Part shown: one piece after another, positions 40,701 to 48,327 of the stretch
How positions within the stretch are numbered: the first letter of the stretch is position 1
How the letters are laid out: each line of letters begins with the position of its first letter
From: Nocardioides faecalis
GTDB taxonomy: Bacteria; Actinomycetota; Actinomycetes; Propionibacteriales; Nocardioidaceae
DNA: 64,000 nt
Assembly (NCBI RefSeq): GCF_018388425.1
Contig: NZ_CP074406.1
Span: 2,232,001-2,296,000, forward strand
Direction of reading: 5' to 3'
The notes under the pieces: generated by a model
What the model saw: only the letters and a program-made list of their open reading frames with translations
Told to the model about the DNA's origin: nothing
Database searches by the model: none
Position numbers and translations under genes: made by a program

Positions 40701-42063
40701 CCAGGTACTCGGCGACGTCGCTCCAGTAGGACGGGATCTCCCGCCACCCGGCGGTGCGGGTGTCGGCGGTGGCGATCGGCTGCGCCATGGCACACAGCCC
40801 GGCCACCACGGCCAGCACCAGCCCGCCGGCGGCGACGCGGCGCGAGGCGAACCGCACACGCCGGCCGCGGCTGCGCTGCTGGGCCGCACCGGCCCGGGTC
40901 CGCGCCACCCGCAGCAGGTCGTCGACCAGGACGCCGAGCCCGAGCGCGAGAGGCACCCGCAGCACCGGGTCGACCTTCGGCACGTTGCGCAACGGCGCCA
41001 GCGGACCGTCGAGCAGGTCCTGGAAGGTCTGGGTCAGCGGACCGGCGAACGCACCCGTGTGCGCGATGACCTGGCACGCCAGGCCGAACCCGGCCGCCAG
41101 CAGCAGCGGCGTGCGCAGCGGACCCCGCAGGCGCAGCAGGCCCAGGAACCCGAGCACCGCGACGAGGCCGGAGCCCAGCACCAGCCACGGCTCGTAGCTC
41201 AGGTCGTAGCCGGCCGGCCACCACCGCTCGCCACCCACCGTCAGGTAGCCGACCCAGTTGCTGGCACCGCGCAGCACCGCGGCGAACCCGGACGTGGAGG
41301 TCGTCGTACGGGCGTCCTCGACGTAGTCGAAGAAGGGCGGGCTGAACTCGCCCAGGCGCAGCAGCGCCATCAGCCACCACAGGCTGACCGCGGCGTACAG
41401 CGCCAGCCAGCCGGCACCGAAGCGCCACGACAGCCGGCGGGTCAGCACCGCCCAGGCCACGACGATCCCGACGAGGGCCGCCGGCGCGGCCGTGGCGGTC
41501 CCGTTGACACCGCCGGAGCAGGCGAACGCCGCGGCGGAGAGCACCGCTGCGGTGCGTGGCCGCATCCGCCCCGACAGCGCGAGCGCCACCGGCAGCAGCG
41601 ACCAGGCGATCACCGCCCCGGGCAGGATCTCGGCACTGCGGACGCCGATCTCGCTGACGTGCCGCGGGGTCAGCCCGTAGGCCAGGCCGGCGGCGGCCGC
41701 CGCCCAGGGCCCGACCCCCACCGCGCGCGCCAGGCGCCGTACGCCCTCGCACGCGACGAGCAGCACGATCACCGACCAGAACCGCTGGCTGAGCCAGCCC
41801 GGCATGCCGAGGGTGTCCAGCAGGAGGTAGTAGGAGCCCTGGGGGAAGAGGTAGCCGTAGGCCTGGTTCTGCAGCTCGCCGAGGGAGACGTCGGGGTTCC
41901 ACAGCCGGAACGTGCCGGCCAGGTGCTGCCCCGGGCTCTGCGTGAGCTCGAAGCGGGTGTCCCCGGTCGTCAGGCCCCACTTCTCGGTGACGACGAAGAC
42001 CGCGAGCGCGGCATAGACGGTCAGCAGGAGCGCGCGACAGCGCCGCTCGTCGTTGCCCGACAT
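37780..42063 (-). CDS. aftD: AftD-type alpha-(1->3)-arabinofuranosyltransferase (DUF3367)
   Basis: 1427 residues. N-terminal GT-C membrane domain (about 10-470) with the conserved first loop GDTRFELTQSPGQHLAGTFR (34-53) followed by LWNPDVSLGELQNQAYGYLF, the AftD signature; the acidic residues here are the presumed catalytic base. A long extracytoplasmic part (about 480-1280) has discoidin-like carbohydrate-binding modules, for example YWRPAPFLKTAGQWLEVDLG and RTSWVADPRDREPSLQVDLG. A return to the membrane (LLWLVGGLVLLGLILLTALG) precedes a basic RRLPGL repeat and a final hydrophobic domain. In mycobacteria AftD branches arabinan of the cell wall. ATG 42063 is preferred over longer frames; it follows GAAGAGAAGG and a TACAGT box. 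Confidence 0.88.
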   Translation of the reverse strand: MSGNDERRCRALLLTVYAALAVFVVTEKWGLTTGDTRFELTQSPGQHLAGTFRLWNPDVSLGELQNQAYGYLFPQGSYYLLLDTLGMPGWLSQRFWSVIVLLVACEGVRRLARAVGVGPWAAAAAGLAYGLTPRHVSEIGVRSAEILPGAVIAWSLLPVALALSGRMRPRTAAVLSAAAFACSGGVNGTATAAPAALVGIVVAWAVLTRRLSWRFGAGWLALYAAVSLWWLMALLRLGEFSPPFFDYVEDARTTTSTSGFAAVLRGASNWVGYLTVGGERWWPAGYDLSYEPWLVLGSGLVAVLGFLGLLRLRGPLRTPLLLAAGFGLACQVIAHTGAFAGPLTQTFQDLLDGPLAPLRNVPKVDPVLRVPLALGLGVLVDDLLRVARTRAGAAQQRSRGRRVRFASRRVAAGGLVLAVVAGLCAMAQPIATADTRTAGWREIPSYWSDVAEYLDERAERLDGRGGVTWVVPGSGFGIQQWGWTMEEPFEAIGDLPWVTRSQVPLTPPETIRVLSALERYLQTGSGSPYLRHMLNRMGIDTVLVRHDLEPRVSQVTADSLVGVAIGRSPGLDQVATFGELEFGPALEVFEVAPAIGAVTGTAGYDVRDLDDAVTVAGSIEAAVSAVGAGLVGPSQPIFLAGAEGWSSDAIVIGDGYQRRERAFGRIHDAESNVMTPDDEYHAGRVLPNYPGAAGAQPVVARYYGIRGVDASSSRGWADTLGPVVPEDAPWSALDGDLTTYWRPAPFLKTAGQWLEVDLGRERAIGEITLREPLGALGLDRVVRWRVTAGDVVRDVSTDPFTGSATVDLGTRADKVRVEVLEAPSEMAAVGLAEVDIAGVRATRTLVLPDTPTADVPDLLFSAQPESRACVTTLLGPDCDVDRQRSAEEAVGIDRTFTLDRAGSWTARGRVIARSRPGTVELLRPWDGPTMTGSSWLAEDPTVSPRMAYDGDPRTSWVADPRDREPSLQVDLGTERTVRRLEVMAPAGIAARPDRAVIRATTANGEEVREVDLDGVTRFEPLRARELTITFSRETSRGATPLGIGEVVLGGGRATVPLRGDGATGSVCGYGPQFYVDGRRIPTRVEGLIGDVVAGGQLSVRPCRKRDAQIELGPGEHRVELRSTEQFQPVGLDLTAVDGGTAALPRPDRSRDIELLERTDTRVRLSVGAGEDAVLSAPHNVNAGWQASIEGKVLDRTTVDGWAQGWVVPEGVAGEVELVYVPQRGYLLWLVGGLVLLGLILLTALGLLLAPIGRAVLRLPGLRRLSGLRRLPGLRRLPGLRRLSARARRRTPDAGADPTPARTRSTPTPAPEPAPARHRASPRPLVVGAAAVGAGLLGWLVGGPLLAPAAAAGVLLAGRPRLVQAAVGVPLLVVLVTLVVQLSDEVQSPSRAVDLVTGAALLLGLAAGLSPWGLGERSGEVPPGRVRP
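38217..38288. repeat. Four 18-bp tandem repeats in aftD
   Basis: Two unit types in order A-B-B-A (A acaaccggcgcaggccgg, B gcagtcgacgcaggccgg). On the minus strand they encode the basic hexapeptides GLRRLS and GLRRLP just after a membrane helix. Confidence 0.9.
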
Positions 42064-42161
42064 GCTCACCTTCTCTTCCCGCCCCGTGGCGGGGGTCACT
42101 GTATGCCCTGGGGGTGCGGCCCTACGGCAGTGGCTCGGGTCCGCGATCCCTCCTCGCGCGG

Positions 42162-42175
42162 GCCCTCGAGAGGGC
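42162..42175. other. Palindrome in the aftD/flippase intergenic region
   Basis: GCCCTCGAGAGGGC, a perfect 14-bp dyad 39 bp before the flippase -10 box and upstream of aftD. Possible shared operator; no more can be said of this 163-bp gap. Confidence 0.35.
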
Positions 42176-42214
42176 ATCGTCGGCGGTGCCGCGTCGGCGT
42201 CTCCACCGACCCCC

Positions 42215-42220
42215 TAGCCT
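42215..42220 (+). promoter_or_regulatory. -10 box of flippase gene
   Basis: TAGCCT, 6 nt before GTG 42227. Confidence 0.5.
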
Positions 42221-42226
42221 GCTCTG

Positions 42227-43486
42227 GTGACCACCACTGTCGACGTGTCCGGCTCGCGCCTGACCCGCCTGCTGCGCAGCGGCGCAGGCATCGCGGTGGC
42301 GATCGCGGTGATGAACGTCGGCACCTACGCCTTCCAGATCGTCTCCGCCCGCGTGCTCGGCCCCGCGGAGTACGGCGCGGTGGCGCGGATGATGGCGCTG
42401 CTGATGGTGCTGTCGGTGGTCCAGCTCGGGTTGCAGGCGACGACAGCGCGGCGGATCTCCGCCGAGCCGGACCGCGTCGCGACGATCGAGGCGGCGGTGC
42501 TGCGCACCTCCTGGCGGGCAGCGCTCGTCGTCGGCGCGCTGGCCGTCGCGGCCTCTCCCCTCATCTATCAGCTGCTGCGGCTCGACGGGTTGCTGCCCGC
42601 GGTGCTGCTCGGGCTCACCGTGGTCCCGGTGACGGTGATGGGTGGGCAGGCCGGCGTCCTGCAGGGTGAGCGCCGCTGGTTGCCGCTGAGCCTGGTCTAC
42701 CTCTCGGTGGGCGTGCCCAGGGTGGCCCTGGGGGCTGTCTTCCTGTCCGTGTCGGCCACCGAGACCAGCGCGATGCTCAGCGTGCTCGTCGCCTCCTGGG
42801 CGCCCGTGCTCGTCGGCTCCTGGGCACTGCGCCGGCTGCCGCGGCGCGAGCGGGTCGAGCCGCGACGTCGCGTCGGCGGCGAGGTGCTCCGCGAGACGGT
42901 GGGCAGCTCGCTGGCCCTGCTGGCGTTCGTGGCGCTGTCGAACCTGGACGTCGTGGTGGCCGGCAGCGTGCTCGACGAGCACGACGCCGGGCTCTACGCC
43001 GGCGGGCTCATCGTCACCAAGGCGGTCCTCTTCCTGCCGCAGTTCGCGGTCGTGGTGCTGTTCCCGTCGATGTCGACGGCGCACGAGAGCCGGGCTGCGG
43101 TGCTGCGCGGGCTGGCCTTCCTGTCGTCCCTCGGCGTGGCCTGCGTGGGCGGGACCTACCTCCTCGCCGACGTCGCACTGGTGTTCATCGGCGGGCAGGA
43201 CTACGCAGAGGTGCGCGGCCGGCTGTGGCTCTTCGCGGTGCTCGGCGCGCTCCTGGCGGTGCTCCAGCTGCTGGTCTACGCCGGATTGGCACGCCGCGGC
43301 GCGGCGACGAAGTACGTCGTCGCCCTCGGCGTGCTGGCCGTCGTCGGCATCGGCTCGCTGGCCGACTCGATCACGTCGCTGGCCACGACGGTGGCGATCG
43401 TCGACGCCGTCGTGCTAGCGGTCCTCGTCGGCCTGCAGGTCGTGCTGCACCGGCGGACGCCGGACGCTCCCGGCACCCCCGCCTGA
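42227..43486 (+). CDS. Polysaccharide flippase, Wzx/MOP superfamily
   Basis: 419 residues with about twelve to fourteen membrane helices. The opening GAGIAVAIAVMNVGTYAFQI and SARVLGPAEYGAVARMMALL is the typical Wzx start, and 'LSNLDVVVAGSVLDEHDAGL' the usual middle (NxDxxxxgxxLgxxxaGxY). It should flip lipid-linked oligosaccharide across the membrane. GTG 42227 fits a leaderless promoter. It is divergent from aftD, which completes a set: lipid-linked sugar synthesis, flipping, and GT-C transfer outside. Confidence 0.9.
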   Translation: MTTTVDVSGSRLTRLLRSGAGIAVAIAVMNVGTYAFQIVSARVLGPAEYGAVARMMALLMVLSVVQLGLQATTARRISAEPDRVATIEAAVLRTSWRAALVVGALAVAASPLIYQLLRLDGLLPAVLLGLTVVPVTVMGGQAGVLQGERRWLPLSLVYLSVGVPRVALGAVFLSVSATETSAMLSVLVASWAPVLVGSWALRRLPRRERVEPRRRVGGEVLRETVGSSLALLAFVALSNLDVVVAGSVLDEHDAGLYAGGLIVTKAVLFLPQFAVVVLFPSMSTAHESRAAVLRGLAFLSSLGVACVGGTYLLADVALVFIGGQDYAEVRGRLWLFAVLGALLAVLQLLVYAGLARRGAATKYVVALGVLAVVGIGSLADSITSLATTVAIVDAVVLAVLVGLQVVLHRRTPDAPGTPA

Positions 43487-43527
43487 GACGCGCCTGACGC
43501 CCCCGACCGGTCGGCGTGCCGGGCGGC

Positions 43528-46218
43528 CTAGTGGGCGGCGTCGTGCCAGGACCGGCCGGTGCCCACGGAGACGTCGAGCGGCACGGTGAGGTCGGCGGCG
43601 CCGGCCATCTGCTCACGCACCAGCGCCTCCAGTGCCTCCTGCTCACCGGGGGCGACCTCGAACACGAGCTCGTCGTGCACCTGCAGCAGCATCCGTGAGG
43701 TCAGCGTCGCGGAGTCGAGCGCCTGCTGGGTACGCAGCATGGCGACCTTGATCAGGTCGGCGGCGGAACCCTGGATCGGCGCGTTCAGCGCCATCCGCTC
43801 CGCGGTCTCGCGGCGCATCCGGTTGTCGCTGGTCAGGTCGGGCAGGTAGCGGCGCCGGCCCATGATGGTCTCGGTGAAGCCGGAGCGGCGCGCCTCGTCG
43901 ACGACACCGGCGAGGTAGTCGCGGATGCCGCCGAAGGTCTCGAAGTACTCGTCCATCAGGCCGCGGGCCTCGCCGGGCTCGATGCCGAGCTGCTGGGAGA
44001 GCCCGAAGGCGGACAGGCCGTAGGCGAGCCCGTAGTTCATCGCCTTGATCTTCGCCCGCATCTCGGACGTGACGTCCTCGGGCGCGACCCCGAAGACCCG
44101 CGCCGCGGTGGTGGCGTGGAAGTCGCGGCCGGAGCGGAACGCCTCGATGAGGAGCTCGTCGCCGGACAGGTGCGCCATGATCCGCATCTCGATCTGGCTG
44201 TAGTCCGCCGTCATCAGGCTCTCGAACCCGGGCCCGACCACGAACCCCTCCCGGATCCGGCGGCCCTCCTCGGTGCGGACCGGGATGTTCTGCAGGTTGG
44301 GCTCGGTGCTGGAGAGCCGACCGGTGGCGGCGATCGTCTGGTTGAACGTGGTGTGGATGCGGCCGTCGGGCTGGACCGTCTTGAGCAGCCCCTCGATCGT
44401 CTGCCGCAGCCGGATCACCTCGCGGTGACGCAGCAGGTGCAGCAGGAACGGGTGCGGGTTGCTCAGCGCCAGCTTGCCCAGCGCGTCCGCGTCGGTGGTG
44501 TAGCCGGTCTTGGTGCGCTTGGTCTTGGGCATCCCCAGCTCGTCGAAGAGCACGACCTGCAGCTGCTTGGGCGAGCCGAGGTTGATCTCCTTGCCGATGA
44601 CCGCGTAGGCCTCCTCGGCCTCCTTGCGGACCTCCTCGGCGAAGTGCCGCTCCAGGGACTCCAGGTGGTCGAGGTCGACGGCGATGCCGGTCTGCTCCAT
44701 CGCCGCCAGGACGCTGACGAGCGGCATCTCGACGTCGGTGAGCAGCTGCGCACCCCCGGCGCGCTCCACCTCGCCGGACAGCTCGGCGGACAGGTCGAGG
44801 GCGGCACGTGCCTGCACCATCGCGCTGCGCGCCGCACCGCCGGTGCCGCCCTCCTCGTCGAAGAGCATCCCCTGGTCGGCGTCGCCGGCGGGCTCGAGCT
44901 CGCGGTGCAGGTAGCGCAGCGAGAGGTCGGTGAGGTTGTAGGTGCGCTGGTCGGGGGCCACCAGGTAAGCCGCGAGCGCGGTGTCCTCCACGATCCCGGC
45001 GAGCCGCCAGCCCTGCGCGGCGACCGCGAGCACGGGCCCCTTGGCGTCGTGCAGCACCTTCGGGCGCGAGGGGTCGGCGAGCCAGGCCGCCAGGGCCGAC
45101 TCGTCGTCGGGCCCGAGGCCGGCGAGGTCGACGTACGCCGCGCGGCCGTCGGCGAGCGCGAGGCCGATGCCGTCGACGCGGCCGGTGCCGCTGCCCCAGG
45201 CGCCCTGCACCGAGAGACCGACGACCTCGGTGCCCAGCGCGTCGAGCCAGGCGGCGACGCTGCCGGGAGCGAGCACCACGCCGTCCACCTCGACGCCCGG
45301 CTCGACCACGACCTCCTCGGCGGGGGCCACGACGTCGAGGATCCGGTTGCGCAGCTCGCCGCGGATCTCGAGCTCGTCGAGCAACCCCAGCGCGGCGGAA
45401 CGGTCCCACTCGTGGCGCACCAGGTCGTCGATGCCCAGCGGCAGGTCGAGGTCGCGGACCAGCGCGTTGAGCCGGCGGTTGCGGATCACCTCGCCGAGGT
45501 TCTCGCGCAGCGCCTCGCCCTTCTTGCCGGTGATCTTGTCCGCATGGGCGATCACGTTGTCGAGGCCGTCGTAGGTGTTGATCCACTTCGCGGCGAACCC
45601 GGCACCCACGCCGGGCACGCCGGGCAGGTTGTCGGAGGTCTCCCCCACGATCGCGGCGAGCTCGGGGTAGCGGTGCGGCGGCACCTTGTACTTCTCCTCG
45701 ACCGCCTGCGGCGTCATCCGGGCCAGGTCGGAGACCCCGCGCATCGGGTAGAGCACCGTGGAGCGCTCGGTGACCAGCTGCAGGGAGTCCCGGTCGCCGG
45801 TGAGGATGAGCACCTCCATCTCGCTGTCCTCGGCCAGCGCCCGGGTGACCAGCGTGGCGATGATGTCGTCGGCCTCGTACCCGTCGACCTTGAGGAACGG
45901 GATCGAGAAGGTGTCCAGCATCCGCTCGATCAGCGGCAGCTGGCTGCGGAACTCATCAGGGGTCTTGTTCCGCTTCGCCTTGTACTCGGCGTACTCCTCG
46001 AGCCGGAACGTCTGCCGGGAGACGTCGAAGGCGACCGCGACGTGGGTGGGCTGCTCGTCGCGCAGCACGTTGACCAGCATCGAGGTGAACCCGTAGACCG
46101 CGTTGGTGTGCTGGCCGGTCGCGGTGGAGAAGTTGTCCACCGGCAGCGCGAAGAAGGCGCGGTAGGCCAGGGAGTGGCCGTCGAGGAGGAGCAGGCGGGG
46201 AGGACGGGTCTCGGGCAC
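43528..46218 (-). CDS. polA: DNA polymerase I
   Basis: 896 residues. The 5'-3' exonuclease domain (1-300) begins LLLLDGHSLAYRAFFALP and has KVDGYEADDIIATLVTRA. The middle 3'-5' exonuclease fold (about 310-480) lacks the DxE metal motif (GLSVQG in its place), so proofreading is probably absent, as in other actinobacterial PolA. The polymerase domain has motif A LMTADYSQIEMRIMAHLSGD, motif B RAKIKAMNYGLAYGLSAFG and motif C LLQVHDELVFE. It fills gaps in Okazaki-fragment processing and repair. GTG 46218 has TAGAGT 6 nt upstream. Divergent from the thioesterase gene. Confidence 0.97.
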   Translation of the reverse strand: MPETRPPRLLLLDGHSLAYRAFFALPVDNFSTATGQHTNAVYGFTSMLVNVLRDEQPTHVAVAFDVSRQTFRLEEYAEYKAKRNKTPDEFRSQLPLIERMLDTFSIPFLKVDGYEADDIIATLVTRALAEDSEMEVLILTGDRDSLQLVTERSTVLYPMRGVSDLARMTPQAVEEKYKVPPHRYPELAAIVGETSDNLPGVPGVGAGFAAKWINTYDGLDNVIAHADKITGKKGEALRENLGEVIRNRRLNALVRDLDLPLGIDDLVRHEWDRSAALGLLDELEIRGELRNRILDVVAPAEEVVVEPGVEVDGVVLAPGSVAAWLDALGTEVVGLSVQGAWGSGTGRVDGIGLALADGRAAYVDLAGLGPDDESALAAWLADPSRPKVLHDAKGPVLAVAAQGWRLAGIVEDTALAAYLVAPDQRTYNLTDLSLRYLHRELEPAGDADQGMLFDEEGGTGGAARSAMVQARAALDLSAELSGEVERAGGAQLLTDVEMPLVSVLAAMEQTGIAVDLDHLESLERHFAEEVRKEAEEAYAVIGKEINLGSPKQLQVVLFDELGMPKTKRTKTGYTTDADALGKLALSNPHPFLLHLLRHREVIRLRQTIEGLLKTVQPDGRIHTTFNQTIAATGRLSSTEPNLQNIPVRTEEGRRIREGFVVGPGFESLMTADYSQIEMRIMAHLSGDELLIEAFRSGRDFHATTAARVFGVAPEDVTSEMRAKIKAMNYGLAYGLSAFGLSQQLGIEPGEARGLMDEYFETFGGIRDYLAGVVDEARRSGFTETIMGRRRYLPDLTSDNRMRRETAERMALNAPIQGSAADLIKVAMLRTQQALDSATLTSRMLLQVHDELVFEVAPGEQEALEALVREQMAGAADLTVPLDVSVGTGRSWHDAAH

Positions 46219-46224
46219 CCGCCG

Positions 46225-46230
46225 ACTCTA
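46225..46230 (-). promoter_or_regulatory. -10 box of polA
   Basis: TAGAGT on the minus strand, 6 nt before GTG 46218. Confidence 0.55.
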
Positions 46231-46315
46231 CCGACGACGACCGACGGTGACCGATGCCCCTCGACCCGCGCACCGCGACACCGCGCCGGGGCGGCCCGGT
46301 GCTGTGGGTGCTCGC

Positions 46316-46321
46316 TATCGT
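46316..46321 (+). promoter_or_regulatory. -10 box of thioesterase gene
   Basis: TATCGT, 6 nt before ATG 46328. Confidence 0.55.
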
Positions 46322-46327
46322 CGGCCC

Positions 46328-46756
46328 ATGACCAGCACGTCCGAGGAGACCCTCGCCTACCTGAACTCGCACGCCGGAGCGCTCAACGAGCGGATGGGCG
46401 TGGTGATCGTCGAGGCCACGCCCGAGCGGGTCGTGGCGACGATGCCGGTGGAGGGCAACACCCAGCCCTACGGCCTGCTGCACGGTGGTGCGTCCGTGGT
46501 CCTCGCCGAGAGCCTGGGCTCGATCGGCGCCGCGCTGAACGCCGGCCCGGGCCGGTTCGCGGTCGGCACCGACATCAACGCCACCCACCACCGCTCCGCC
46601 ACCCAGGGCCTGGTGACGGGTGTGGCCACGCCCCTGCATGTGGGCCGGACGATGGCCAGCTTCGAGATCGTCATCACCGACGAGTCGGGCCGCCGGGTGT
46701 GCACCTCGCGGCTGACCTGCGCGCTGCTGGAGCGGGACCCCAACCCCCAGGGCTGA
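46328..46756 (+). CDS. Hotdog-fold thioesterase (PaaI/MenI type)
   Basis: 142 residues. VVATMPVEGNTQPYGLLHGG holds the HGG-turn motif of the hotdog fold, followed by ASVVLAESLGSIGAAL with the catalytic acid. GTDINATHHRSATQGLVTGV is the typical second half. It hydrolyses acyl-CoA; relatives act on DHNA-CoA or phenylacetyl-CoA. The polA-thioesterase divergent pair is also seen in other actinobacteria. The short form from ATG 46328 is supported by the leaderless box; an upstream frame from 46247 is not. Confidence 0.93.
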   Translation: MTSTSEETLAYLNSHAGALNERMGVVIVEATPERVVATMPVEGNTQPYGLLHGGASVVLAESLGSIGAALNAGPGRFAVGTDINATHHRSATQGLVTGVATPLHVGRTMASFEIVITDESGRRVCTSRLTCALLERDPNPQG

Positions 46757-46763
46757 GGCCGCC

Positions 46764-47339
46764 TCACTCCTCGGTGGCGAGCCGCTCCGCGCGGGCGCGG
46801 CGCAGCGAGCGGCGCGCCGCCAGCACCTTGCTGCGCCCGTCCAGCGCGGTCTTGCCGCGCTGGGGCACCAGCCGCGAGCGGAGCACACCGGTCGGCGCCA
46901 CCCGGTACGTCGCGACCGGCGCGAGCCCGAGGCGCGCCATGAAGCGGTTCGCCTCGCGCGAGCCGTACGGGATCGCGGTGGCCACGTGCAGGATCCCGTT
47001 CTCCTCGGCGTACGACGCCGCGGCCTCCATCAACGCATGCCCCACGCCGTGGCGGCGGAAGTCCACGAAGACGCGCGGGTAGAAGGCGTGCACGCACGGC
47101 TCGAGGTTCAACGGCGAGAGCGTCAGGATCCGCAGCAGCACGGCACCGGCGACCTGGCCGTCGTACTCGACGACCATCACCCGCTGCTCCACCGAGGCGG
47201 CGCCGTTCTTGACGATCTGCTCGATGTCGGCGACCTGCTCGGACGGGTCGGCGCGGCGGACCGAGTCGGTCCACAGGGAGGCGAGCACCGGGGCGTCGTC
47301 ACGCGTGGCGACACGCGTGGTCAGCGAATACCGACTCAT
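46764..47339 (-). CDS. GNAT family N-acetyltransferase
   Basis: 191 residues. RVATRDDAPVLASLWTDSVR is the opening helix. The acetyl-CoA loop is at about 95-110 (DFRRHGVGHALMEAAASYAE), then ILHVATAIPYGSREANRFMA and the strand 'RLGLAPVATYRVAPT'. A basic helix (KVLAARRSLRRARAERLATE) is added at the C-terminus and could bind nucleic acid or ribosomes; that is speculative. ATG 47339 follows GGAGG. Convergent with the thioesterase gene (7 bp apart). Confidence 0.88.
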   Translation of the reverse strand: MSRYSLTTRVATRDDAPVLASLWTDSVRRADPSEQVADIEQIVKNGAASVEQRVMVVEYDGQVAGAVLLRILTLSPLNLEPCVHAFYPRVFVDFRRHGVGHALMEAAASYAEENGILHVATAIPYGSREANRFMARLGLAPVATYRVAPTGVLRSRLVPQRGKTALDGRSKVLAARRSLRRARAERLATEE

Positions 47340-47476
47340 GATGGGTCCCTGCCTCCTCGGTCCACACGACGGGGACCGCGCTCCGACGAGCGGTCCGGCG
47401 ACGCCAGACTACGCTCACCCCGGCCTCCGCCGCACCTGGCCGGAGCACCCGTCCCCCAGCCGCACAGGAGCTGCCC

Positions 47477-48223
47477 GTGATCCCCGGTTCCGGCACCGCC
47501 GTCAACGCCGCAGCGGTCCTGCTCGGCGCCACCCTGGGGCGCCTCGCCGGCGACCGGCTGCCCGCGCGCACCCGGGAGCTGGTGACCGACGGACTGGGCC
47601 TGGTCACCCTGCTGATCGCGGCCACCTCGGCGATGGCGGTGCTCGACGACGACCTGTCGGAGGCGGTCGGCGACGCCGCGCCGATGCTGATCGTGCTGGG
47701 ATCGGTGCTGCTCGGTGGCATCGCGGGATCCCTGCTGCGGCTCGAGCAGCGGGTCGAGGCACTGGGCGGCTGGCTGCAGCGCCGGCTGGCCGGAGGCGGC
47801 GGCGACGCGGAGCGGGTCCGCTTCGTGGAGGGCTTCGTGGTCTCCTCCCTGGTCTTCTGCACCGGACCGCTGACCATCCTGGGCTCGTTGAACGACGGTC
47901 TCGGCAAGGGTGCCGACGAGCTCTACCTCAAGGCCGCCCTCGACGGCTTCGCGGCGATCGCGTTCGCGGCGGCGTTCGGCTGGGGGGTGGCGGCCAGCGT
48001 GCTCACCCTGGTCGTGGTCCAGGGCGGTCTCACCCTTGCCGGGCTGGCACTGGGCGACGTGCTGCCGGCGGCCGGGCTCGCCGCGCTCACCGCGACCGGC
48101 GGACTGCTCCTGGTCGGCGTCGCCCTGCGCCTGCTGAACGTCAAGCAGGTCGCGGTGGCCGACCTGCTGCCGGCTCTGGCCGTCGCTCCCCTGCTGACGG
48201 CGGCGGTCACCGCCCTGCGCTGA
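47477..48223 (+). CDS. DUF554 membrane protein
   Basis: 248 residues, seven or so membrane helices. It opens PGSGTAVNAAAVLLGATLGR, has LGSVLLGGIAGSLLRLEQRV, and the family's central block FVVSSLVFCTGPLTILGSLN with DGLGKGADELYLKAALDGF. DUF554 (YdfK/YqgA-like) proteins are inner-membrane proteins of unknown transport function. GTG 47477 follows AGGAG. The 137 bp between it and the divergent GNAT show nothing further. Confidence 0.92.
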   Translation: MIPGSGTAVNAAAVLLGATLGRLAGDRLPARTRELVTDGLGLVTLLIAATSAMAVLDDDLSEAVGDAAPMLIVLGSVLLGGIAGSLLRLEQRVEALGGWLQRRLAGGGGDAERVRFVEGFVVSSLVFCTGPLTILGSLNDGLGKGADELYLKAALDGFAAIAFAAAFGWGVAASVLTLVVVQGGLTLAGLALGDVLPAAGLAALTATGGLLLVGVALRLLNVKQVAVADLLPALAVAPLLTAAVTALR

Positions 48224-48315
48224 GCAGGCACCACTGCACAGCGGGTGTGGTGAACACGACGTCCACGCTGCGGGCGGCGTCGGGGTCAACGCCTGAGCGC
48301 GCGGGCAATTGGCCC

Positions 48316-48321
48316 TAGAGT
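48316..48321 (+). promoter_or_regulatory. -10 box of amino-acid ABC operon
   Basis: TAGAGT, 6 nt before ATG 48328; no Shine-Dalgarno is present. Confidence 0.6.
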
Positions 48322-48327
48322 GCGCGC

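Noticed and set aside
38113..42669. A 1518-codon open frame antisense to aftD
   Set aside because: Long antisense frames are expected in such GC-rich DNA. This one is low-complexity (Arg, Gly, Asp, His), has no domain, and the minus-strand AftD reading has clear motifs. The same applies to the long antisense frames over the permease (4324-6570), oligopeptidase (22292-25033), rpsA (28120-29853), polA (44116-47082) and pyk (55954-58491).
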